A DNA stretch of 38,068 bases from contig JAEZHI010000010.1 of NCBI GenBank assembly GCA_023436885.1, positions 1-38,068 of the forward strand, in the 5' to 3' direction. This stretch comes from Pseudomonadota bacterium (GTDB lineage Bacteria; Pseudomonadota; Alphaproteobacteria; Rhizobiales; Pleomorphomonadaceae). Numbering within the stretch: the first letter of the stretch is position 1; each line of letters starts with the position of its first letter. The notes beneath the pieces are model-generated. The model made no database searches and was not told the DNA's origin. It worked only from the letters and a program-made list of their open reading frames with translations. The position numbers and the translations under genes are program-made. Shown here piece by piece: positions 1 to 5,630 of the stretch.

Positions 1-207
1 CGTCGGTTAGCAGCCCCGGAGAGGCCGGTGGCAGGCGACCGTGCGGGGATCGGGCTTTCACCCGGTGTCATCGAGGCTCCCTGCCATCTTCCATCATTCG
101 CTTGGAGAGTTGATGGGGTCTCTGGGGGCCTAATCCTAGCCGATCAGACCCACGCCCGAGAACAATCCGAAGCTCATGGTGGCCCAACTTGGGAAGGATA
201 GCACATC
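1..207 (+). ncRNA. candidate bridge (seek) RNA region of the IS110 element
   Basis: IS110-group elements encode a structured guide RNA in the noncoding DNA upstream of the transposase. This segment has no convincing reading frame and contains short dyads such as CGGG-CTTTCA-CCCG near 50-65. It also contains TGTCATC at about 66-72, the exact complement of GATGACA at the element's right junction (1166-1172). This fits a target-binding loop but is only seven bases. RNA boundaries, fold and guide loops are not established here. The position is family knowledge; the guide match is seen in the sequence; the function is inference. Confidence 0.4.
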
Positions 208-1165
208 ATGGCCGTCTTGCAGCAGGCTCCCGAGATCGTTCTGGGTTTCGACGTCTCAAAGGACACGCTGACCGTCTTCGAGATCCGCTCCTCCGGCCCC
301 TCTCAGAAGCCTTGCGTCATCGATAATAGCGCCGCCGCCATTCGCCGCTTTCTCAAAAGCCTCAAGCGGGTCGACCTCGCCATCTGCGAGCCGACCGGTG
401 GTCACGAGCATGTCCTCCTGGTCGAACTGATGGCCGCCGGCATTGCCTGCCATCGGGTGGATGCCTTGAAGGTAAAGGCTTTTATCCGCTCTTTCGGCAC
501 TCTGGCCAAAACCGATGCTCTCGATGCCGAAGCGCTGGCCCGCTACGGCAAGGACCGCTGGGAAGGACTTTCCCTCTTCCTGCCGCCGGAAGCGGATCGG
601 AAGACGCTGACCGATCTGGTGACCCGGCGCGAAGACCTCGTGGCCATGAAAGTGGCCGAGCAGAATCGATCAAGAGCACCGGCCAGCAAGACCATCAAGG
701 CGTCCTGTGAGGCTATGCTGAGAACCATCATGCGACAGATCGAGGCCATCGAAGAAGAGACCAAGGCGTTGATCGAGAAGAGCCCTCAGCTCCGCGCCGC
801 CTTCAGGGAAATGCAGAGCCTGCCCGGTGTCGGCGCCATCACCGCCACCTCCCTCCTGGCCCACATGCCGGAGCTGGGCAGTCTGCAACGAAGGCAAGCA
901 GCCTCGCTCGCCGGCGTCGCGCCGCACGCCAACGACAGCGGTCAGTTCAAGGGACACAGAACCATGCGCGGCGGACGCTCCGAAGTGCGTCGTCTCCTGT
1001 TCCTGGCAGCCTTGGCCGCAAGCCATGCCAAAGGACCACTACGCGAGGTCTATCAACGCCTTATCCAGAACGGAAAGAAGCCAATCGTCGCCATAGGAGC
1101 CCTCATGAGAAAGATCATCGTCATCCTCAATGCAAGGCTGAGGGAACTCAATGCTCAACAGAGTT
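1..1165 (+). mobile_element. IS110-family insertion sequence, left end at or beyond window start
   Basis: The element consists of a noncoding segment of about 207 bp followed by one transposase gene whose stop codon lies at the right edge. This is the IS110-group layout: long 5' noncoding region, very short 3' region. No terminal inverted repeats are evident, as expected for this family. The right boundary is placed at about 1165 because the bases from 1166 (GATGACA) onward match the interior of the interspersed palindromic repeat found elsewhere in the window, for example at 34626 and 37869. The matching left half of the invaded repeat is not in the window, so the left end is either just before position 1 or in the first bases. 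Confidence 0.8.
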
Positions 1166-1167
1166 GA
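208..1167 (+). CDS. IS110-family transposase (DEDD recombinase)
   Basis: A 319-residue transposase that acts with a guide RNA to cut and join element ends and target. The N-terminal RuvC-like domain carries the acidic tetrad: D15 (GFDVSK), E61 (CEPTGG), D103 and D106 (KTDALDA). The C-terminal Transposase_20 domain includes LPGVGAITA and the segment HANDSGQFKGHRTMRGG with the conserved serine. A central helical stretch (about 150-200) links them. AAGGA sits about eight bases before the ATG. Length and motifs are normal, so it looks intact. The stop codon TGA (1165-1167) spans the apparent junction with the palindromic repeat, so the target may supply its last two bases. Confidence 0.93.
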   Translation: MAVLQQAPEIVLGFDVSKDTLTVFEIRSSGPSQKPCVIDNSAAAIRRFLKSLKRVDLAICEPTGGHEHVLLVELMAAGIACHRVDALKVKAFIRSFGTLAKTDALDAEALARYGKDRWEGLSLFLPPEADRKTLTDLVTRREDLVAMKVAEQNRSRAPASKTIKASCEAMLRTIMRQIEAIEEETKALIEKSPQLRAAFREMQSLPGVGAITATSLLAHMPELGSLQRRQAASLAGVAPHANDSGQFKGHRTMRGGRSEVRRLLFLAALAASHAKGPLREVYQRLIQNGKKPIVAIGALMRKIIVILNARLRELNAQQS

Positions 1168-1301
1168 TGACATGTTATCTATATGTTTCTATTATATAAT
1201 TTCGTCATCCCCGCGAAGACCTCTTGAATTCACACGTGAATTCAAGGTGTACCTCAGGACGAGAAGTCTCAGCGGCCCCTATACATCTCCCCTCTCCGTT
1301 C
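1166..1301. repeat. composite palindromic repeat R1, left arm lost to IS110
   Basis: The retained part runs from GATGACA through an AT-rich centre to the right hairpin arm GTCATCCCCGCGAAG, then ACCTCAGGACGAGAAG and the outer segment CTCAGCGGCCCCTATA. The left arm is missing where the IS110 element abuts. The right arm is itself interrupted at 1223-1246 by a second palindrome (CTTGAATTCAC and its inverse around AC) at the place where intact copies have GCGGGG. Two events are therefore layered here: a palindrome in the arm and an IS in the centre. Confidence 0.85.
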
Positions 1302-1306
1302 CACCC

Positions 1307-1873
1307 TCACCCCGCCGGATCCACATACTGCTGGATGGTGGCGCCCAGCATGGCGATGGCCTGTTCCTCCGAGGCCCCCGCGATGCCGGGCGTTGCAAAC
1401 ACCCGCCCCATGATCTGAAAGCCGGCGATGACCGACAGGATGAGTTCGGCCCTGAGCCGGCTGTCGGCGCCGCCCAGCGCCTCGGCCAGGGCATCGAGCC
1501 AGCTTTCGACGATCGCGGACAGCGCCGCTGTGGCGCTGGCGTTGCCCAGCGAGCGCAGCATGACCAGCGTCGGGTCGAAGTCGCCGGTGTTGCGGCAGCC
1601 GGCGAGCAGTCCGCGCGCCAGGTTCACGCCAAAGCGGGCGCGATCGGCGCCCAGCACGGCGGCAAAATTCACCGGCACCGAACACATGACGTCGGTGAGC
1701 AACTGCTCCTTCGAGCCGAAATATCGGTTGATCAACGACGGATTGACGCCGGCGCGGGCCGCGATCTCCCGCACGCCCACGTCGGCGCCGCTGTCGGAGA
1801 AGGCCTGCTTTGCCGCCTTGAGAATGCTGTCGCGCGTGCCGGCGGCATCCCGCGAACGGACGGACTCGTCCAT
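1307..1873 (-). CDS. TetR/AcrR family transcriptional regulator
   Basis: A 188-residue one-domain repressor, probably controlling the divergent epimerase at 1944. The N-terminal helix-turn-helix reads VREIAARAGVNPSLINRYFGSKEQL (about residues 35-60), the classic TetR_N pattern; the remainder is a helical ligand and dimer domain without a recognisable ligand class. The ATG at 1873 is chosen because a TTG 11 codons upstream would place the operator inside the gene. Two near-identical dyads (1874-1889 and 1907-1922) lie in the 70-bp divergent gap, the first touching the start codon, so autoregulation is likely. The effector is unknown. Confidence 0.88.
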   Translation of the reverse strand: MDESVRSRDAAGTRDSILKAAKQAFSDSGADVGVREIAARAGVNPSLINRYFGSKEQLLTDVMCSVPVNFAAVLGADRARFGVNLARGLLAGCRNTGDFDPTLVMLRSLGNASATAALSAIVESWLDALAEALGGADSRLRAELILSVIAGFQIMGRVFATPGIAGASEEQAIAMLGATIQQYVDPAG

Positions 1874-1922
1874 GTAAACACCTGTTGACTTAAGAACCCT
1901 CACCAAGTAAACACCCGTTTAC
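1874..1922. promoter_or_regulatory. paired TetR operators between tetR and epimerase
   Basis: GTAAACACCCGTTTAC (1907-1922) is a perfect 6-4-6 dyad, and GTAAACACCTGTTGAC (1874-1889) is an imperfect copy. Their starts are 33 bp apart, close to three helical turns, so two dimers could bind the same face. They cover the start of tetR and the upstream region of the gene at 1944. Assignment to the adjacent TetR is inference from position. Confidence 0.75.
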
Positions 1923-1943
1923 ATCCAGCGGAGGGACTTCGCA

Positions 1944-2969
1944 ATGTCGACCCATAACACGGTTCTGGTCACCGGCGGTTCGGGCTTTGTCGGCGGATGG
2001 GTGATCTGCACCTTGCTCGAGCGCGGCTATCGCGTCCGCACCACCATGCGCAGCCTCGCCCGGGAAGCCGAGTTGCGTGCGGCGCTCGGCGATGTCCTCT
2101 CCGTGCCCGACCGCCTCGAGGTGGTGGTCGCCGACCTCAAGGCCGACGCCGGGTGGGACAAGGCCATGGCCGGGGCGACCTTCGTGCAGCACATCGCCTC
2201 GCCGATGCCGGTCGGCGAGTTTCGCGGTCAGGATCTCCTGACGCCGGCCCGGGAGGGCACCCTGCGCGTCCTGCGCGCCGCCGAGCAGGCCGGCGTCCGC
2301 CGTATCGTTCTCACCTCGTCCATCATGGCCTCTCTTCCCGAGCGCGCGCTGGGCCACGTCTATACCGAAGCCGACTGGACCGATCCCGCCGCGCCAAAGG
2401 TCAGCGAATACGGCCGCGCCAAGACGCTAGCCGAGCAGGCCGCCTGGGGTTTCATCGAGGCGAGCCGCAGCGGCATGACGCTGACCACCATCCTGCCCGG
2501 CGCCATCCAGGGCCCGCTCTTGACGCCCGACCTCGCCGGCTGGGCCGACCTTCTCGTGCGCATGCTCTCGGGCAAGGTGCCGATGCTGCCGCGGGTGGGC
2601 ATGTCCATGGTCGACGTCCGCGACCTCGCGGAGCTGCATGTCCGCGCCATGGAAGCGCCCGGCGCGGCTGGCCAGCGCTTCATCGCCGCCAGCGAGTTCG
2701 TCTGGTTCGCCGAGGTCGCGGAGTTCCTGCGCGAGGCGCTCGGCGATCGCGCCGCCAAGGTCAGCACCCGCGTTGCGCCCGACCTCCTGACCCGCCTCAT
2801 CGCCCTGTTCAACGCCGACCTCCGCCAGCTCGTCCCCCTGCTCGGCCAGCACAAGACCATGTCGTCCGAAAAAGCCGCCAATCTCCTCGACTGGCACGGC
2901 CGTTCGATCCGCGAATCCATCGCCGATGCCGGGAGGTCCATTCTGGCGGTGAAGGAACGCGTGGGGTAA
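1944..2969 (+). CDS. extended SDR: NAD-dependent epimerase / dihydroflavonol-4-reductase-like
   Basis: A 341-residue cytosolic oxidoreductase. The Rossmann motif is TGGSGFVGGW (10-19), the catalytic serine lies in TSSIMAS (124-130), and the Tyr-Lys pair is Y156-GRA-K160. Length and the long C-terminal substrate domain fit the extended SDR class (DFR/cinnamoyl-CoA reductase/aldehyde reductase type). AGCGGAGGGA precedes the ATG by about seven bases. It is divergent from the TetR gene across two operators, so it is probably the repressor's target and may detoxify an aldehyde or ketone. The substrate cannot be read from the sequence. Confidence 0.87.
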   Translation: MSTHNTVLVTGGSGFVGGWVICTLLERGYRVRTTMRSLAREAELRAALGDVLSVPDRLEVVVADLKADAGWDKAMAGATFVQHIASPMPVGEFRGQDLLTPAREGTLRVLRAAEQAGVRRIVLTSSIMASLPERALGHVYTEADWTDPAAPKVSEYGRAKTLAEQAAWGFIEASRSGMTLTTILPGAIQGPLLTPDLAGWADLLVRMLSGKVPMLPRVGMSMVDVRDLAELHVRAMEAPGAAGQRFIAASEFVWFAEVAEFLREALGDRAAKVSTRVAPDLLTRLIALFNADLRQLVPLLGQHKTMSSEKAANLLDWHGRSIRESIADAGRSILAVKERVG

Positions 2970-3015
2970 GGGGCGCGGGAGGGTCGTACCGTGGGCCGTT
3001 CACATCGGATGGATC

Positions 3016-3214
3016 ACCTTATATCAGCCCCTCGCCTCTTCCTGCCCGAGATCCACCATGAATTTGCGCGCGAATTCAAGCGGCTTTCGCAAGGATGACA
3101 GCCTGATAGATAAGGGCGGCCAGCTATCCGCCTGTTCCAAATATATAATTCTGTCATCCTTGCGAAAGCGAGGACCTCGGGACGAGAAGTTTCAGGGGCC
3201 CGGATAGGTCTCCC
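3016..3214. repeat. composite palindromic repeat R2
   Basis: The left arm (CCTGCCCGAG...AAGGATGACA) and right arm (TGTCATCCTTGCGAAAG then CGAGGACCTCGGGACGAG) face each other around an AT-rich centre ending ATATATAATTC. The left arm is interrupted at 3057-3080 by a variant of the 24-bp GAATTC-containing palindrome. The outer right segment (GGGGCCCGGATAGGTCTCCC) overlaps the 3' end of the HxlR gene, so the last residues of that protein are encoded by repeat sequence. Confidence 0.85.
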
Positions 3215-3734
3215 GATCCTCACCCGCCTGCATGTTCCCCCGCACCTCAAGGAACGCCTCGGTCAGCCGCTTCAGCACCGGCGACGTCACGGTTCCATTC
3301 GAACCGCCGATCGGGTCTTCGATGTGGATCCGCCTGAGATCCTCCATGAACTCATCCCAGAGCACCTGCCCGCCCACCTCCAACAGCTCGGCGCGGATGC
3401 TGAGGTCTTCGCTCACCGGCAGGTGGCGCCGCCCCCAGGCGCCGATCATCGCCAGCACCGGCACCAGTTGGATGGCCGGCTCGGTGAGGCTGTAGATCGC
3501 CTTCTGGCTATGGCTGGGATCGTCGATCTTGCTGACGAGGCCGAGCGCCACCAGCCGCTTCAACCGCGCCGCCAAAATGTTGGAGGCGATCCCCTCCTCC
3601 GACCGGCCCAGCAACTCCCTGAAATGCCGACGGTTTCCGAACATGATGTCGCGGATGATCACCAGGCTCCACCGGTCGCCCAGCACCTCCATCGTCAGGT
3701 TGATCGGACATCCCGAGCGACGCTCGATATCCAC
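3192..3734 (-). CDS. HxlR family winged-helix regulator
   Basis: A 180-residue regulator. The HxlR core is at about residues 8-100: GCPINLTMEVLGDRWSLVIIRD, then FRELLGRSEEGIASNILAARLKRL and the wing SQKAIYSLTEPAIQLVPVL. Typical HxlR proteins are 110-150 residues, so the C-terminal tail of about 70 is long; its last residues (ETYPGP) come from the adjoining palindromic repeat. The start is GTG with GAGGAG about nine bases upstream. It is divergent from the RibD-like reductase at 3826, its likely target. HxlR proteins often respond to electrophiles such as quinones and aldehydes, but no ligand can be assigned. Confidence 0.88.
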   Translation of the reverse strand: MDIERRSGCPINLTMEVLGDRWSLVIIRDIMFGNRRHFRELLGRSEEGIASNILAARLKRLVALGLVSKIDDPSHSQKAIYSLTEPAIQLVPVLAMIGAWGRRHLPVSEDLSIRAELLEVGGQVLWDEFMEDLRRIHIEDPIGGSNGTVTSPVLKRLTEAFLEVRGNMQAGEDRETYPGP

Positions 3735-3825
3735 GAAAAAACTCCTCTACAATAACTGCTTGCAAATTAGGATCAGTCGTGTCAGCTTGCAACCGCTTTC
3801 AATTCGCAATCAGTAGGAGGCTGAT
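3735..3825. promoter_or_regulatory. divergent control region with GCTTGCAA direct repeats
   Basis: The 91-bp gap holds two exact GCTTGCAA copies (3758-3765 and 3785-3792), 27 bp apart, plus a related AATTCGCAATC nearer the reductase. TAGGAGG precedes the reductase ATG. The repeats are candidate HxlR sites; this is inference from position and repetition. Confidence 0.5.
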
Positions 3826-4470
3826 ATGGGAAAGATACGCGTTGCAGGTTTTGCGCTGTCGATCGACGGGTTCGGCGCGGGACCGGAGCAGAGCCTGGAA
3901 AGCCCGTTGGGCAAGCGCGGCGAGGAACTGCACCAGTGGATGTTCCCGACGCGGATGTTCCACGCCATGGTCGGCAAGGACGGCGGCACCGAGGGCGTGG
4001 ACAACGGCTATGCCGAGCAGGCGATGGCCGGCTTCGGCGCCTTCATCATGGGCCGCAACATGTTCGGCCCGGTGCGCGGCAACTGGCCGGATGACAGCTG
4101 GAAAGGCTGGTGGGGCGACAACCCGCCCTATCACGCGCCCACCTTCGTGCTCACCCACCACAAGCGCGAGCCGCTGGTGATGGAAGGCGGCACCACCTTT
4201 CACTTCGTTACCGGCGGCATCGGCGAGGCGATGGAGCGGGCGCGGGAGGCGGCGGCAGGCAAGGACATCAAGATCGCCGGCGGCGTCAGCACCGTCCGGC
4301 AATACCTGCAAGCCGGCCTGATCGACGAGATGCACCTTGTCATCTCCCCGGTGATGCTCGGGCGCGGCGAAGCCATGTTCACCGGCCTCGACCTGCCGGC
4401 GCTGGGCTTCCGGGTTGCAAGCTCGGAAGCAACGGAGCTGGCGACGCACGTGGTGCTGACGAAGGGGTAG
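3826..4470 (+). CDS. dihydrofolate reductase family protein (RibD C-terminal domain)
   Basis: A 214-residue single-domain NADPH-dependent reductase of the RibD_C/DHFR superfamily. Visible features are the first strand MGKIRVAGFALSIDGFGAG, the central FGAFIMGRNMFGP segment (the family's GRxTxE/M-type nucleotide-binding turn), VTGGIGEAMERA, and DIKIAGGVSTVRQYLQAGLIDEMHL, the GGxxxxxxLxxxgLvDEl signature. Proteins of this group are usually uncharacterised and are not the folate enzyme. It is divergent from HxlR, suggesting inducible expression. The physiological substrate is unknown. Confidence 0.85.
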   Translation: MGKIRVAGFALSIDGFGAGPEQSLESPLGKRGEELHQWMFPTRMFHAMVGKDGGTEGVDNGYAEQAMAGFGAFIMGRNMFGPVRGNWPDDSWKGWWGDNPPYHAPTFVLTHHKREPLVMEGGTTFHFVTGGIGEAMERAREAAAGKDIKIAGGVSTVRQYLQAGLIDEMHLVISPVMLGRGEAMFTGLDLPALGFRVASSEATELATHVVLTKG

Positions 4471-4515
4471 CTTTCACTTTTGGCGGCAAATATATATTCA
4501 ATAATACGTGACCTT

Positions 4516-4544
4516 TTGACAGTTTAATTCGAAACAAATACGTC
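4516..4544 (+). promoter_or_regulatory. candidate promoter of the permuted tRNA gene
   Basis: TTGACA (4516-4521, in the context CTTTTGACA) is followed after 17 bases by TACGTC (4539-4544). The -35 box is consensus; the -10 is poor except for TA at its start and T at position 5. Initiation near 4551 would leave a leader of about 65 nt before the tRNA 3' half. No other gene follows on this strand before 5187, so the promoter most simply serves the permuted tRNA. A transcription start is not shown. Confidence 0.5.
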
Positions 4545-4560
4545 CACACGGAGACGTATT
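4537..4560. promoter_or_regulatory. 8-bp dyad overlapping the -10 box
   Basis: AATACGTC (4537-4544) and GACGTATT (4553-4560) form a perfect inverted repeat around eight bases, sitting on the -10 box and presumed start site. A third half-site-like AATACGTG occurs at 4503-4510. It could be a repressor site or, if transcribed, a 5' hairpin. A further short dyad (CCAAA/TTTGG) lies at about 4565-4580 in the leader. Confidence 0.5.
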
Positions 4561-4617
4561 CATACCAAATGTTATTTTGGCATGACCGAAATAATGCGGC
4601 ATTCTAGAAACAGTGAG

Positions 4618-4698
4618 GATAAGCCGAAGATCGCGGGTTCGAGTCCCGTCGGCTCCACCAATATGGGGCCGTAGCTCAGTGGGAGAGCATCGGTCTGA
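4618..4698 (+). tRNA. circularly permuted tRNA gene, 3' half before 5' half, alanine-type acceptor (G3:U70)
   Basis: The 3' half (about 4618-4660) reads anticodon-loop end TAA, anticodon stem GCCGA, variable loop AGATC, T-stem GCGGG, loop TTCGAGT, T-stem CCCGT, acceptor CGGCTCC, discriminator A and encoded CCA. After ATAT (4661-4664) the 5' half (4665-4698) reads acceptor GGGGCCG, TA, D-stem GCTC, loop AGTGGGA, GAGC, A26, anticodon stem TCGGT and CTGA. The halves pair 7/7 in the acceptor (one G:U, exactly G3:U70, the AlaRS determinant) and 5/5 in the anticodon stem (one G:U). Bases T8, A14, G18, G19, A21, T33, G53, TTC, A58, C61 and the G15-C48 pair are all present. The break is in the anticodon loop; if the ends overlap at GA the loop reads CTGATAA (GAU), but this is uncertain. 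No intact tRNA copy is in the window. Alternative: two truncated tandem copies. Confidence 0.72.
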
Positions 4699-4701
4699 AT
4701 G

Positions 4702-4742
4702 CGAAGTGCCGCTCAGTTCGTTTGAGCGGCACTTTGTTTTGT
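4702..4742 (+). terminator. intrinsic terminator directly after the tRNA 5' half
   Basis: AAGTGCCGCTCA (4704-4715) pairs perfectly with TGAGCGGCACTT (4723-4734) around a seven-base loop. Two further outer pairs are possible, and the T-rich tail TTTGTTTTGT follows. It begins about four bases after the anticodon-loop break, so the permuted gene ends here. It is among the strongest hairpins in the window. Confidence 0.85.
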
Positions 4743-4812
4743 ATCCCCCGTTCGTCCCTTCAAGTCCCGCGCCATGGGGAGAGGGGGGTTATAGGGCACC
4801 CTCGCGCTGCTG

Positions 4813-5084
4813 GAGCGCTATATCCGCGTTGAGTTCTGTTCTGCCTGAGGTCCTCGCTTTCGCAAGGATGACAATTTATATATATGTGACAAATACATAG
4901 CGCATTCCACCCTATCGAACCGTCACCAACTCTGTGGGCGTCGATATGCGGCGGCCTTACGGATGACAGTTCCGCCACAGCACGCTCGCGCCAGCAACTT
5001 ATTGAAACATATATATAAAGCTGTCATCCTTGCGAAAGCGAGGACCTCGGGACGAGAAATCTCAGCGACCTCTATAGGTCTCCC
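4813..5084. repeat. composite palindromic repeat R3 with enlarged centre
   Basis: The left arm (CTGCCTGAGGTCCTCGCTTTCGCAAGGATGACA, about 4842-4873) and the right arm (TGTCATCCTTGCGAAAGCG then AGGACCTCGGGACGAG, from about 5022) are near-perfect inverse copies. Outer segments GCGCTATATCC and CTCTATAGGTCTCCC flank them. The centre is about 150 bp instead of the usual 30-70, apparently by insertion of unrelated DNA that itself contains another GGATGACAG. No gene is supported inside. Confidence 0.85.
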
Positions 5085-5157
5085 TGCCACACCAACGCCC
5101 TTCCTCATCACCCTTTCGTGTCCCTCCCCCTCCTTGACTCCCGCCTCCTCTCATTCT

Positions 5158-5169
5158 CTAGTGTACTAG
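5158..5169. promoter_or_regulatory. candidate MarR operator
   Basis: CTAGTGTACTAG is an inverted repeat (CTAGT/ACTAG) immediately upstream of the MarR gene, with further ACTAG and CTAG half-sites to 5184. A TTGACT at 5134-5139 could be a -35 box. The cluster of CTAG, which is rare in GC-rich genomes, is notable. It lies inside a longer upstream frame that starts with GTG at 5118, which argues for the ATG at 5187. Confidence 0.55.
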
Positions 5170-5186
5170 ATACTAGGACGCTAGAC

Positions 5187-5630
5187 ATGACCCCGGAACG
5201 CCAGACCATCGCCACGCAGCTTTCCTTCGCGCTCTACGGCGCGGCGAACCGCCTGGCGCGCCTCCACAAGCCGATCCTCGAACCGCTCGGCCTCACCTTC
5301 CCGCAATACCTCGCGATCCTCGCCCTCCTCGACGGCGCACCGCTCTCAGTCGGCGCGCTCGGCGCCCGGCTCGACATGGACACCGGCACCATCACGCCGC
5401 TGGTCAAGCGACTGGAGAGCGCCGGCTTCGTCACCCGCCGCCGCGACCCGGTCGACGAGCGCCGCGTGCTGGTCGACCTCACGCCGCACGGTCGCTCGCT
5501 GGAGCCGGCCATCCGCGGCGTCACCAATCAAATCAAGACCGCCTGCCAGCTCACCGACCGTGGCGTCGACGACCTCAGGCAAACACTGGAAGCGCTCGCC
5601 CGCCCGGTCTCAACAGGAGATACCCCATGA
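5187..5630 (+). CDS. OhrR-like MarR regulator without the sensing cysteine
   Basis: A 147-residue winged-helix regulator with strong OhrR-type sequence: QLSFALYGAANRL, LEPLGLTFPQYLAILALL, LGARLDMDTGTITPLVKRLESAGFVTRRRDPVDERRVLVDLT. In OhrR the peroxide-sensing cysteine sits in the motif LCFALY; here that position is Ser13. A cysteine occurs only near residue 118. It therefore probably does not sense organic peroxides by the usual chemistry. The ATG at 5187 follows the CTAG dyad cluster. It overlaps the reductase gene at 5627 by four bases (ATGA), so the two are co-transcribed and coupled. Confidence 0.85.
   Translation: MTPERQTIATQLSFALYGAANRLARLHKPILEPLGLTFPQYLAILALLDGAPLSVGALGARLDMDTGTITPLVKRLESAGFVTRRRDPVDERRVLVDLTPHGRSLEPAIRGVTNQIKTACQLTDRGVDDLRQTLEALARPVSTGDTP

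Noticed and set aside
4600..4760. Permuted tmRNA (ssrA) as the explanation of the tRNA halves
   Set aside because: The 5' half has a complete tRNA D-arm and anticodon stem, and there is no tag-encoding or pseudoknot segment between or beside the halves before the terminator.
4613..4900. Open frame crossing the permuted tRNA and repeat R3
   Set aside because: It runs through tRNA and terminator structure, has no family similarity and no ribosome binding site.
5118..5186. Upstream GTG start of the MarR gene at 5118
   Set aside because: The extra codons cover the CTAG dyads and have no family similarity; the ATG at 5187 fits OhrR-like proteins.
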